The notes under the pieces are model-generated. The model saw nothing but the letters and a program-made list of their open reading frames with translations. It searched no databases and was not told the DNA's origin. Positions 22,454 to 32,470 of a stretch of DNA of 64,000 nt are shown here, in pieces (within the stretch, counting starts at the first letter, position 1; each line of letters begins with the position of its first letter). The translations under genes were made by a program, and so were the position numbers. The stretch comes from Macrosoma leucophasiata (lineage: Eukaryota > Arthropoda > Insecta > Lepidoptera > Hedylidae), in the NCBI GenBank assembly GCA_036365455.1, contig JAWQUS010000004.1, forward strand, positions 2,177,501 to 2,241,500, in the 5' to 3' direction.

Positions 22454-23581
22454 GGGGAAACTTGCTTAATTCGTACTTGCTCCTTAATCGTACCACACCA
22501 ATATTTCTGAACTAATGGTAGCAGTAGCGACACGAGTGACATAAAATGGAACCATTAGTACGCCTTGTGTCACGTATCCAAGTACAACGCGTTGTCGCTC
22601 TTGATTTGGGAAATATTTGAAATGTAAGTAATTTCACTATTTTCATGTTATTTCTTGATCCATTTCATAAGAATATTTATTCACTAGCTTCGTGAATATT
22701 CAGTTTTACTGAATATAATCCAATTGTAAATATGTTTGACTAAATTAAAATTGTAAGTACTGGCGCCCAACTACTGTCAATTTTTTTCGCGGCAAATTTG
22801 AAATGGCTTTGTTCTTTGTGCTTAATTCGTACTCCAGGTCTTAGCTCAGTTCGTACCGGTACGAATTAGGATAACAAAAATAAAATTATTTATTTTGTTT
22901 TAAAGGTAATCATGGCTACGCGAAAATATAATTCAGGCGCCTATGTTCTTACAGGAAGTCCGTATAAGAAAGATCTCGAGAATAAAATATCCGAATCGAA
23001 GAAGAAAAACGTATCGAGGAATCTAGGCGCGAAGGATAGTACTAAAAAATCACGAAAAGGATGTAAAAAACAGAGACAAGATGAAAATGGAAGTTGGTAC
23101 TGTAAAATATATGATGAGGACATGAAGGAAAATATGATCCAATGCACAAATTGTATGGAATGGGTGCATGAACTTTGTGCAGGAACCAGTGAAAAGACCA
23201 ATGGTTTTAACTGTGATGACTGTCAAGAATTGGCAAAAACCATACGCCAAATTTATTAAGATTAGATTTATTTAAGTGTAAACACATAGGTTTTAATAAA
23301 AATGTGATTCGTTATTACTTACTCTAATTATAAGATCTCAAGTACGATTTAAGAATATGTTAGTACGATTTAAGATCAATGGTCCTAAATCGTACTTTTT
23401 TTGAGTTTTTTTATATTGTTTTTGTCTCAGAAGTTTATTAGGTTTATATTGAAATAAGTAATATTTGTTACAAAAGAATAACTAAATAAAAGTTAAATTG
23501 ATTGAAAAACGTTTTTTTTTTATTGAATTCCTAAAATATGGCGATTTTTCCTTATGTGGTACGAATAAGGCGAGTTTCCCC
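22454..23581 (+). mobile_element. pogo/Tc1-type DNA transposon, internally reduced, TA target duplication
   Basis: 1128 bp between TA dinucleotides (22452-22453, 23582-23583). Terminal inverted repeats: GGGGAAACTTGCTTAATTCG at the left; the right end read inward is GGGGAAACTCGCCTTATTCG. It interrupts a family D element whose empty form (GTTTCGTATTAATAGACG, reverse of the segment near 2490-2505) shows a single TA at the site, so both ends are certain. Inside is a short ORF for a zinc-finger tail only; the DDE catalytic core is absent, so it cannot move itself. Confidence 0.8.
22912..23259 (+). pseudogene. PHD-like zinc-finger tail of a pogo-type transposase (115 aa)
   Basis: Opens MATRKYNSGAYVLTGSPYKK, a linker seen before the C-terminus of insect pogo-type transposases (recognised, not searched), then a Lys-rich stretch and a PHD-like finger from NGSWYCKIYDED: C..(Y), CTNC, WVHELC, FNCDDC. 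The second zinc ligand, expected three residues after the first Cys, is Tyr, so the finger is probably damaged. The upstream catalytic domain is missing. The ORF is still open, and a polyadenylation hexamer AATAAA (23297-23302) follows closely. Confidence 0.6.
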
Positions 23582-23976
23582 TAATAGACGATTTTTGTTG
23601 CACACCCTGCAGAAATTACATAATGTTTTGCATCGGTATTAAACGCTATTGCTACGCTACTACCCTCCGGGCCGGTGGCCCGTGTTGCTCTATGCTAGCT
23701 CGCTACGACGACACAGAGGAGAAAAAGAGCGAGTTTCAATGATGGCCAGACGAAAGCGACGAATTACGATGAATACGGTCGAATTGAAAAACCGCCTCTC
23801 TTTTTTGAAAACAGTTAATAATCTATACTTATAATAAAACTGTAGAAGTTCAAATTCTGTACATTGAAAATTCATTGTTTTTGTTTCATGTCAATCGGTT
23901 AAGAAATAAAAAAGTTACGACAATTTAAAGAATCATATCGAATATTTTTAAACTACTCTGAATCTATCTTTTCTAG

Positions 23977-24150
23977 GGTTCCGTATCTAAAAGGTAAGAA
24001 CGGACCCTATTACTCATCCTCCGCTGTCTGCCTGTCTGTCCGTACATCCGTCTGTCTGTTCCCAGGCTGTATCTCATAAACAGTGATAGCTAAAAAGCTA
24101 AAATTTTCACAAATTATGTATTTCTGTTACCGCTATAGCGACAAAATTGA
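23977..24150 (+). repeat. GGGTTCCGTA repeat with CTGTCTGTC blocks
   Basis: AGGGTTCCGTATCTAAAAGG, GACCCTATTACTCATCCTCC, CTGTCTGCCTGTCTGTCCGT. Shorter relatives at 21017-21115, 35688-35760 and (reversed) 45885-45915. Confidence 0.6.
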
Positions 24151-24267
24151 ATACTAAAAATAAGAAAATGAAAATGTAAAGGGGTCCAAGGGGGCATACA
24201 ATAAACGTGTTTTTCGTATATTTTTGCTCGATATCTATAACGGTATCAAGTATAAATAATAAATATA

Positions 24268-24500
24268 ATAATGGCAACCCATTATACGTCCCACTGCTGG
24301 GCACGAGTCTCTCCCCTTTTTGGGGGGAGGCCTGGAGCTTACTCCACCACGCTGCTCCAATGCGGATTGGTGGAAGTGGGTGGGTTAGTGGCCAACCCAC
24401 TGTCGGATGTTTTCAAATCGCCCATAAGGCCTCCGACAAGGTTTAACGACTGCTATCCATCGATAACAACCGGGACCGACGGCTTAACGTGCCCTCCGGC
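24268..24500 (+). repeat. ATGGCAACCC repeat, longest + copy
   Basis: Continues past GGCCAACCCACTGTCGGATG and CGACGGCTTAACGTGCC, then runs directly into the GGT/GGC tract. Confidence 0.7.
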
Positions 24501-24812
24501 ATTGGTGGTGTTTGTAGTGGTGGTGGTGGCGTTGGTGTCGTTGGTGGCATAGGTGTTGTTGGTGACTCTGGTGGTGGTGTTGGTGGCGTTAGTGGTGCTG
24601 GCGGTGGAGGCATTGGTGGCGTTGGTGATGTTGGTGGTGTTGTTGGTAGTTTTGGGGGCATTGGTGGCATTGGTTGTGGTGGTGGTGGTGGTGGTTTTGG
24701 TGGCGTTTGTATCAGTGGTGGCATTGGTGGCGTAGGTGTTTGGTGATGGTGATGGCGTTGATGGCGTTGGTGGCGATTGTAGTGGTGGCGGTGGTGGTGG
24801 TGGCATTAGTGG
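24500..24812. repeat. Degenerate GGT/GGC trinucleotide tract
   Basis: About 310 bases of GGT, GGC, GTT and ATT triplets. All frames are open on one or both strands (poly-Gly, poly-Val/Leu, poly-Pro, poly-Thr/Asn), so the ORFs there mean nothing. Confidence 0.9.
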
Positions 24813-25239
24813 GTAAAAATGCACAACGTTAATATTCAATTTTTCTCTTCTGCCGGCTCTTACATGGTGCTTATATTATGCATAGATCTATCTTTTATGT
24901 TTAAAAATTGACTGAAAATTTACAAAAGTTTATAATAATTTTCTATAAAAAAATATTATGCATAGAAGTTTAAAATGGCATTTTCGAAAATACGGTTCAG
25001 CATAGGATGGATGCGCGTTTAAACACATAATTAGCAATTTTTCGCAATCCTAGCAGCCTGTGTGCTTTTATCCCCGATGGTCATACGTCTAATATCGTGT
25101 ACAGAGAAGCAAAATAGATTTTTTAGCTACCCAAAAGTGTTTATGATCCAAAATTAACCAAAATGTATATCCAAAAGCGCTGCCTAATGTCCCAAAGCCA
25201 CTATTCCACGCAAACAAAGTTGCGGGCACAGCTAGTAAA

Positions 25240-25600
25240 AGTAATAAAATCTCGTGAAGGCCGAAAAAGACAAGGAAATTAAATATCTTGATCTGGCTCA
25301 CGAGATTGTCGCCATGTGGGATGTGGATTCGGCCATCATCGTGCCGATAGTCGTCACGGTCAACGGACTGATAGCAAAGAGCCTCGACCAACATCTCAAG
25401 AGGCTCAAGTTGGATCAAGGGTCCTGTTCCTGTCTCTGTGACCCTAACCACCGACGGCTTGGACCCTGTTCCCGCTGCCATTGGCACACTATTTTTTATT
25501 TTTTTATATATACCTATTTGGTTTTTTTTAGTAACTTATACCTTTATGTAAAAAAATATTTAATATGTACTTGAATAATTGAGTGGAATAATAAAGTATA
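25240..25600 (+). pseudogene. LINE C-terminal fragment, RLE-like family
   Basis: Encodes [51 protein letters not shown], with the same AT-rich tail (GCACACTATTTTTTATTTTT) as the longer copy at 48224. Confidence 0.65.
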
Positions 25601-25780
25601 TTTATTTTTAAAGAAAAATGGAAAGAAAAATTTGACTTCAGGCGAGGCTCGAACTCGCGACCTACTGGGAATCTAGTCCAGCCGCTCTTCCAATTGAGCT
25701 ACTGAAGCCCTGCCCGATTTGTCAAATCTTTCCTTCACATCTATTGCATTGCTTTATGGTAGCAGCAGCGCCATCTATTA
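25600..25780 (-). repeat. Second copy of the tRNA-like sequence, left end lost
   Basis: Nearly identical to the following foldback element from GAAAAATGGAAAGAAAAATT through the tRNA-like part to GGTAGCAGCAGCGCC, but without the outer inverted repeat at its left. tRNA-like part is about 25708-25634 on the minus strand. Confidence 0.65.
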
Positions 25781-25865
25781 CCAACTATGCTAGTTAGGCA
25801 ACCGATATAATAGACTTTTCAGTTTATTGAATATCGTAAAGAAGTCGCTTTTACCCTTAATAATT

Positions 25866-26146
25866 GTTTTATATTATTTCGCATTAACACATGCTTGTGA
25901 AATATATTTCATTTTTAAAGAAAAATGGAAAGAAAAATTTGACTTCAGGCGAGGCTCGAACTCGCGACCTACTGGGAATCTAGTCCAGCCGCTCTTCCAA
26001 GAGAGCTACTGAAGCCCTGCCCGATTTGTCAAATCTTTCCTTCACATCTATTGCATTGCTTTATGGTAGCAGCAGCGCCGTCCGTCAGCGGCTTCTTTAA
26101 AAATAAAATATATTTCACAAGCATGTGTTAATGCGAAATAATATAA
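25866..26146 (-). mobile_element. Foldback element with an internal tRNA-like sequence
   Basis: Inverted ends of about 50 bp (TTGTTTTATATTATTTCGCA inward from the left, the same inward from the right) enclose a tRNA-like stretch on the minus strand (26010-25936 region). The acceptor stem GCTTCAG/CTGAAGT, D arm GCTC/GAGC, T arm GCGAG/CTCGC and both pol III boxes can be paired. The anticodon stem has one mismatch. Confidence 0.65.
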
Positions 26147-26199
26147 AACAATAATAAAGTAATAATAATGATGTGATTTAGGTATTGACAGATCTCATG

Positions 26200-26545
26200 C
26201 AGTGCCGGATAAAGCCGGTGCGGGGCCCGTAGCAAATGTGACCATGGGGCCCTAGAGTTACATTGCCTACTGAAATTTAGGATGTAAATAAAACAACATT
26301 TACGAAAAGGAATCGAAAACAAATTTAGGGGATGCCCCCTGTAAGTATTGTGGTATTGCCAACTTGCAATATAATAATATAGGTACCTATATAATTAGTG
26401 GTCAACGCTCCCTTTGAGAATAGCTAAGGTGTATTTATGTTTTTTTTTACATATTTGTGTTTTTTTTTGGGCACAGACACGGGGCCCCTAATGGCGCGGG
26501 GCCCGTAGCATTTGCTACTCCTGCTATATGGCTAATCCGGCACTG
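26200..26545. mobile_element. hAT-type MITE (346 bp)
   Basis: Perfect 8-bp target duplication ATCTCATG (26192-26199, 26546-26553). Inverted ends CAGTGCCGGATAAAGCC and GGCTAATCCGGCACTG. Internal GGGGCCC blocks, no coding. Confidence 0.9.
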
Positions 26546-27108
26546 ATCTCATGAAAAGTAAGACTAACTTTTATGTATCTTTATGTAGTTTTTACCACCA
26601 ATGGACGGTATTCTACTACAGGGTGTTATTGTTATCGTAGGTACCTCAGGGCGCCATTGCCACATTTGGTTCAATAACGCCCAATATAGGAATAAAAATA
26701 ATGTTTCATTTTCATTTAAATAGCTTTTATTCTGTTATTTATTAAGATTGTTTATGTGTGACGTAAGCATATTTGTGAAAAGTTTGTAATAATCACAATT
26801 TCAAAGTTCTTTCCAGTTTGAAAAGAAGTTTGCTAGTTTCGTGTTACCTAAATGTTAGTATCCTAATTTCTTTTTATTTTTTATCCTAATTTCTTTTCAT
26901 TGTTTGCGTTTAACATATGATTTATTAAACGGGGCGATAGTTAACATATTATTATAAATAACGCCCAAAACTTTGTTATTAGTATGAAAATGATCCATAG
27001 TTACCTATCTCTCATAACTGTATGTTTAAGATCGGAAAAGTATGTTTTACGTGATTAACGAATTATTGGTTCACTTTAGAAGCCTTTCAGCAAAATTAAA
27101 TATTTTAA

Positions 27109-27397
27109 GTTTTTTTTTTTTTTTTTGTAATAAAAGTGGAAAACAAGCATGCAGTTCACATTCATGTTAAGTGAAGACTGCAGCCTACAGACACCCACAC
27201 AATGACCAGAGGTCAAAATGCAGATGCGCTGCCACTCCTGAGGCATTAGGTGTTATGCCTCTGTGCCGGAAATTACAGGGCCGTACATTACCACCTGACC
27301 GGAACACGATAGTGCTGAACACTACCATTTAGCGGGAAGTATATTAGGTAATGCGGTGGTGCCTACGCCCGCGAGCTCCGTCACTGGAGCTCTAGTA
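27109..27397 (-). repeat. Family A repeat, full length
   Basis: Long poly-T start and GAGCTCTAGTAAAA end. Confidence 0.9.
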
Positions 27398-27537
27398 AAA
27401 AAGTTAAGTGGGCGTTGATTGCCTTTAGTTAAATATAAAAATAGAAATGTAAGGTACATTTCTACTTACGGATTTTCATACTTTTATACGATATATTTTC
27501 ATTTAACATTGAAACTCAAACGCAAACTCAAAAGATA

Positions 27538-27812
27538 GGTGGTAATGAAGGTAGCAAACAAGCATGCACTTCACATTGATGTTAAGTGATCATTGCAGCC
27601 TAAAGACACCCACACAAAGACCAGAGGTCAAAATACAGATGCGTTGCCACTCCTGAAACCTTAGTTATTGTTACTGTGACAGTTATTACGGGGTAATACA
27701 TTACCATCTAACCGGAACACGATAGTGCTGAACACTACCATTTGGCGGCAGACAGATTCGGTAATGCGGTGATGCCTACACCCTCGAGCTTTTGGATCTC
27801 TACCATCACTAA
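27538..27812 (-). repeat. Family A repeat
   Basis: Second copy 140 bases on, same orientation, older by its many changes. Confidence 0.85.
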
Positions 27813-27843
27813 AGACCCATATTTTTTTCTCTTTTAGTAAATA

Positions 27844-28017
27844 CTAGCCGCTGGGCGCGGCTTCGCCCGCGTGGTTGTCGAAAAGTAGCCTATGTTATTT
27901 CTCAAAGTCAGCTCTATCTCTGTACCAAATTTCATTAAAATCGGTTCGGTCGTTTGGACGTGAAAAGGTAACAGACAAACAGATAGACAGAGTTACTTTC
28001 GCATGTATAATATTAGG
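27844..28017 (-). mobile_element. Helitron-like repeat, reverse orientation
   Basis: Starts CTAGCCGCTGGGCGCGGCTT and runs through ACCAAATTTCATTAAAATCG to TATAATATTAGG. Read on the minus strand this is an element beginning near CCTAATATTATA and ending CTAG. The LINE begins directly after it. Confidence 0.5.
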
Positions 28018-28326
28018 AAGTCAGGATTAGAGACAGTCACTATTCTTTCTTCCTGCATATATATTCCTCTTCCCTTTGGATCGAAATAGCGTCAAGACGT
28101 GTAATCCGTGTCATTTAATTTTGTTAGTTAACTTTACAAGCAAATAAATAGTAAATTTATTTATCAAAACTAAAGAGGGAAGTACCAGGCACCCATAAGG
28201 AACGCAGCGTCTATTTCGCGAGTGTGCGACAGAGAAGGAAGGTATATTTGTATCGCGGTCATCACTACGTCAGAACTACGTTGATAGTATATAGACCAAG
28301 AGTCTACAGTACTGTTTGCAAACGCA

Positions 28327-29244
28327 ATGTCAAAGTTAACATCAGAGACTGCAATGGAACATAGTGTACTCGACAAATCTGCGAGTGATAGTAACATAAA
28401 TTTAGTGGGACAAAGCTTTGAAACCACACCTCCCAGTTATGTATATCTACGTGGAAAGAGGAAAAGAGACGTTGACGTTGATGTTGACTTTCAGTCATTT
28501 AAAGACGAGATAAAGGGAATGTTGAGGAATATGATGGCAGAGCAAGAGAAGGATTTTAAAAAAATCTTATGTGATTCTCTAAAAGAACTTAAACAATCAA
28601 ATGGGAATATTGAAAAGTCTGTTATGCTGCTTATGGACCAGTACGAGGAGCTTAACAAAAAAATGCATCACCTTGAAGCCTTGGCAAAAAAAGATAAGGA
28701 ATATATAATAGTATTAGAAAATAAAATTGAAGATATACAGAGATCTCAGAGGAAGACTAACATTGAAATAAAGAATGTACCGAAATATAATACTGAATCT
28801 AAGGAGGACTTGATAAATATGGTAAAGCACTTGGGCAAAAATATAAACTGTAACATAAATAAAACCGATATAAAAGATATTTACAGAGTGCGCGCAAAGA
28901 AAGATAGTCAAAGCAACACTCCGATCGTTGTAGAACTGAACTCGACTCTTCAAAAAGTGGAAGTGCTCAAGCTAAGCAAAACATTTAACTACAAAAATAA
29001 GGCTAAATTATGTGCAAAGCACCTCGGTTTTACAAAAAATGAAGATACTCCTATATTTGTTGCAGAACAACTTACAACTAAAGGCTCCCGTTTGTTTTAT
29101 CTTGCTAGAGATCTTGCCAAATCAAATCAATATAAGTATTGCTGGACTTCTTATGGACGTGTGTATGTAAGAAAAAGTGAAACTACTCCTGTTATTTCTA
29201 TACATTCGGAAGAACAGATTCAGAATTTGTTGAATGCCGCATGA
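28327..29244 (+). CDS. LINE ORF1, coiled-coil RNA-binding protein (305 aa)
   Basis: Starts at ATG in CGCAATGTCAAAG. Residues about 53-135 are charged heptad-like helix (MMAEQEKDFKKIL, LNKKMHHLEAL, VLENKIEDIQRSQRKTNIEI). A fold like the L1 ORF1 RRM follows (IEIKNVPK, DIKDIYRVRAK, PIVVELNS), then a C-terminal domain with WTSYGRVYVRKSE near residues 276-288. No CCHC zinc knuckles are seen, so this is the L1/FP-like type of ORF1 and not the Jockey gag type. Role by family: trimeric nucleic-acid chaperone of the retrotransposon particle. Full length, no breaks. Confidence 0.8.
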   Translation: MSKLTSETAMEHSVLDKSASDSNINLVGQSFETTPPSYVYLRGKRKRDVDVDVDFQSFKDEIKGMLRNMMAEQEKDFKKILCDSLKELKQSNGNIEKSVMLLMDQYEELNKKMHHLEALAKKDKEYIIVLENKIEDIQRSQRKTNIEIKNVPKYNTESKEDLINMVKHLGKNINCNINKTDIKDIYRVRAKKDSQSNTPIVVELNSTLQKVEVLKLSKTFNYKNKAKLCAKHLGFTKNEDTPIFVAEQLTTKGSRLFYLARDLAKSNQYKYCWTSYGRVYVRKSETTPVISIHSEEQIQNLLNAA

Positions 29245-29512
29245 CTAATATTTTTCTTTCTGTCATTTTCTCTTTCACATTTATTTTTTGTTGATTTAAA
29301 AACCACACATTTGCTTAAAGTATTGAATGCATTATTATTTTACCAAAATTTATTTAGACCACACATCTCACACAATGCACAAATTATCGTTTGTATTGTT
29401 ATTTATTCGGTAGCACGCAGAAGTATAGTAATTTTATTGGATCGTAACTTAATCTTTGTTATTTACATGAATCACCGATTTGTAGTGACTTTATTTCATT
29501 GTATTTTTTTAA

Positions 29513-32470
29513 ATGTCTAAAAAAGACCAAAACATTGTGAATGAAATAGATGAAATTAAAATTTCAGAAACTGTTCAATGTGATATTGAAGATCTTACTA
29601 CTAACATTCCCATTAAAGATAAAAGTCTCAATATCATATCTCAAAACATTAGGAGCATAAACCGAAATATAGAAGATCTAAATTTAACTCTCAATATGAC
29701 ACAGATGAAACCCGATATTATCATTTTAACTGAATGTCGATTAAATCCGGATATACCCTTACCCACAATACAGAATTATACAGAGTTTGCTACTACCCAC
29801 CACCTCAACCAAAATGATGGTGTGGTAGTTTATGTTAGCAATGACGTTATGTTAATCAATATTAAGGAAATAAAACTCGTTCATGCGTCCTGTGTGCAAA
29901 TAGAAACATATGAATGCATTATTTTAGGCATTTATAGATCACCCTCGAACAGAAATGCTTCTGATTTCTTAGATTCCCTCGATTCCCATCTTACGACTAT
30001 AAATAAATGCAAAAATATTGTTTTAACGGGAGATTTTAATATAAATCTTATCATAAGAGATAATGAACAAAGTTATGAATGCATAAATCGACATCAGTAC
30101 TTAACTATGCTTTCTACGCATGCTATGCTTCCGGGGCATATTTATCCTACACGAGAAAGTAGCTGCCTGGATCATATTATATTAAAACTTGATAAAAATA
30201 AACTCACTGCTCAAATTGCCGTCTTGAACACTTCAGTCACCGATCATTTAATGCTGTACTTAAACTTATCAGGAAACAATTGTAAAAACAACACCAGCAA
30301 AAGCAAGACAATAACTAACTTTAGCGAAGCTCTTAAAACTTTGCAAAAAAACAATTTGGCAGAATTATTATTCTGTGATGATCCAAACATAGTAGTTGAA
30401 CACTTAATTAACAAAATCTCTGAGGCACTTAAAGACAATACTGTGACATCACGTGTCACTAAAAACAAACGGGTTATAAAGCCCTGGATCACTACAGGTA
30501 TTTTAAGATGTATAAGACACAGAAACAAATTACAAAAAAAATGTAAAACGGATCCATACAACAAGATATTTGAAATTACATATAAAAGATACCGAAACTT
30601 TTGTAATAATTTAATAAAGAAACTTAAACGAAAATATGAAAGAGAAATACTACAAAATTCTACAAAAAATAATAAAATGCTTTGGAAAACTGTTCGGTCC
30701 TTTACTTATACAAATAAAAAACACGATAATATGAAACTTCTTAATATTAAGTCTTCACCAAGCGATTCAGTAAATTTTATAAATCATTACTTTACAAATA
30801 TAGGCAAAAAACTTGCCGAGAATATAGTTACTGCAAACGGTTCTGATTCATCAAAACATCATAAACAAGCTGTATTAAATTCCTTTTATCTATTGGAAAC
30901 TGATCACTGGGAGGTGCATGATACTATAATGAGCTTAAAATCAGATAGCGCCCCTGGTTGGGATAGCATCCCAAGTAGTTTCCTGAAATTAGCCAAATTT
31001 GAGGTTGTTCCTGTGATTACTCATCTTATAAACCTTTGTTTTGGAAATGGTGTATTTCCTTTGGCATTAAAAAAGTCTATTGTTACAGCTGTTTATAAGA
31101 GTGGTGATGTGAACGACGTCAACAATTATAGACCTATCTCTGTTCTTCCTGCAATTTCAAAAATTGTGGAAAAGATCTTAAATAAGAGATTAAAAAATTA
31201 TTTAAATAAATTTAATTTGTTATCCGACTCTCAATTCGGGTTTAGAAATGACATGTCAACTGAAGATGCAGTCACTGCCTTGAGTTCTTTCATTGCAGGT
31301 GAATTAGATCGTGGAAAGAAATGTTTAGCTGTATATCTTGATTTAAAAAAAGCCTTCGACACCGTTCATATTCCCACCCTCATAGAAAAGCTGGAAAACA
31401 TAGGTATTCGAGATAATTCTTTAAAACTTTTTAAGGATTACCTTACCAATAGAATGCAATCAGTTAAACTTGGAGAATATGTGAGTAGTGAACAAAACGT
31501 TTATTATGGCGTCCCCCAGGGCAGCGTTTTGGGTCCAACTTTGTTTCTTGTTTATATAAATGATTTGTGTAATATTAAATTAGATGGAAATCACAAAATC
31601 ATCTGCTACGCCGATGACACAGCAGTCGTCTTTTCAAATGATACATGGAAAAATGTTCGTGAGGACACAGAACAAGGCCTGATTAAGATTGCAAAATGGC
31701 TGAATTTGAATCAACTCAGTCTCAATATATCCAAAACCCATTATATGTGCTATACCATATACAATCGAACTCAACCCAACAATAACTTCCAAATAATAAT
31801 GCATAATTGTCCAATAAATACTGTGCATTGCAACTGCGCCATAATAAACAAAGTTTCTTCCATAAAGTATTTAGGCATTATGTTAGATCAACGTCTTAGT
31901 TGGTTTCCACAAATAGAATTAATCAGTAATAAGATAAGAAAATTAACTTACATTTTTAAAATTTTAAGACATATCGCATCAGTGCCACTACTGAGACGGA
32001 TATATGTTGCATTAGCACAGTCTCTTATATCCTATTGTATTAACGTATGGGGTGGGGCCGCTAAATCAAAAATCATACAAGTTGAGAGGGCACAACGAGC
32101 ACTTATTAAAAATATGTACTTTAAGTCCTCCCGCTACCCAACAGACAAAATTTATACTTTAAGCCAATTACTATCGATTAGAAAATTATACATCGTTCAA
32201 ATAGTCTTAAAAGTACACAGAAGTCTAGCGTATTATCCAGATATTATGGGTAGAAAAAGAAGAAGTGATATAGTGGTTCCTTACAAATCAATTAAAACTA
32301 AGTTTGCTAGTACTCAATATGAAAGACAATCCGCCTATATTTACAACAAATTAAATAAAATATTAGGTTTGTACCAAAAAACTCATTACGAATGTAAAAA
32401 TATACTACATAAGTGGCTTATAAATCTTACTTATGACGGAAGTGAAAATATTCTATTTATATCGTCGTAA
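29513..32470 (+). CDS. LINE ORF2, APE endonuclease plus reverse transcriptase (985 aa)
   Basis: Endonuclease, residues about 38-250: SQNIRS (Asn45), TECR (Glu74), YRSPS (141-145), GDFNIN (173-178), LDHI (219-222) and SVTDH (241-245), all the expected catalytic positions. Reverse transcriptase, about 480-760: NNYRPISVLP, SQFGFR, LDLKKAFDTV (Asp610), GVPQGSVLGP (666-675) and YADDT (699-703, the catalytic Asp pair 701-702). A C-terminal thumb-like region with YCINVWGGAAKSK and VERAQRALIK follows. No RNase H or RLE domain is seen. The protein nicks target DNA and reverse-transcribes its own RNA there. Clade placement (CR1 versus Daphne or Jockey) is not decided by eye. Confidence 0.9.
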   Translation: MSKKDQNIVNEIDEIKISETVQCDIEDLTTNIPIKDKSLNIISQNIRSINRNIEDLNLTLNMTQMKPDIIILTECRLNPDIPLPTIQNYTEFATTHHLNQNDGVVVYVSNDVMLINIKEIKLVHASCVQIETYECIILGIYRSPSNRNASDFLDSLDSHLTTINKCKNIVLTGDFNINLIIRDNEQSYECINRHQYLTMLSTHAMLPGHIYPTRESSCLDHIILKLDKNKLTAQIAVLNTSVTDHLMLYLNLSGNNCKNNTSKSKTITNFSEALKTLQKNNLAELLFCDDPNIVVEHLINKISEALKDNTVTSRVTKNKRVIKPWITTGILRCIRHRNKLQKKCKTDPYNKIFEITYKRYRNFCNNLIKKLKRKYEREILQNSTKNNKMLWKTVRSFTYTNKKHDNMKLLNIKSSPSDSVNFINHYFTNIGKKLAENIVTANGSDSSKHHKQAVLNSFYLLETDHWEVHDTIMSLKSDSAPGWDSIPSSFLKLAKFEVVPVITHLINLCFGNGVFPLALKKSIVTAVYKSGDVNDVNNYRPISVLPAISKIVEKILNKRLKNYLNKFNLLSDSQFGFRNDMSTEDAVTALSSFIAGELDRGKKCLAVYLDLKKAFDTVHIPTLIEKLENIGIRDNSLKLFKDYLTNRMQSVKLGEYVSSEQNVYYGVPQGSVLGPTLFLVYINDLCNIKLDGNHKIICYADDTAVVFSNDTWKNVREDTEQGLIKIAKWLNLNQLSLNISKTHYMCYTIYNRTQPNNNFQIIMHNCPINTVHCNCAIINKVSSIKYLGIMLDQRLSWFPQIELISNKIRKLTYIFKILRHIASVPLLRRIYVALAQSLISYCINVWGGAAKSKIIQVERAQRALIKNMYFKSSRYPTDKIYTLSQLLSIRKLYIVQIVLKVHRSLAYYPDIMGRKRRSDIVVPYKSIKTKFASTQYERQSAYIYNKLNKILGLYQKTHYECKNILHKWLINLTYDGSENILFISS

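Larger units (their letters stand above)
22299..23694. repeat. Family D MITE interrupted by the pogo-like element
   Basis: Host halves 22299-22453 (CATAGAGCAGGAGGGGAGTA on) and 23582-23694 (ATAGACGATTTTTGTTGCAC to GTGTTGCTCTATG). Confidence 0.85.

Noticed and set aside
22912..23259. Independent host PHD-finger gene
   Set aside because: It lies wholly between transposon inverted repeats with TA duplication, and the linker before the finger is transposase-like.
24443..24839. Several overlapping ORFs of 60-128 codons (poly-Pro, poly-Gly, poly-Thr/Asn)
   Set aside because: They are produced by the GGT/GGC trinucleotide tract, which is open in several frames at once.
29311..29510. Small ORF between LINE ORF1 and ORF2 as a third protein
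   Set aside because: 69 codons of hydrophobic AT-driven sequence with no motif; it is the inter-ORF spacer.
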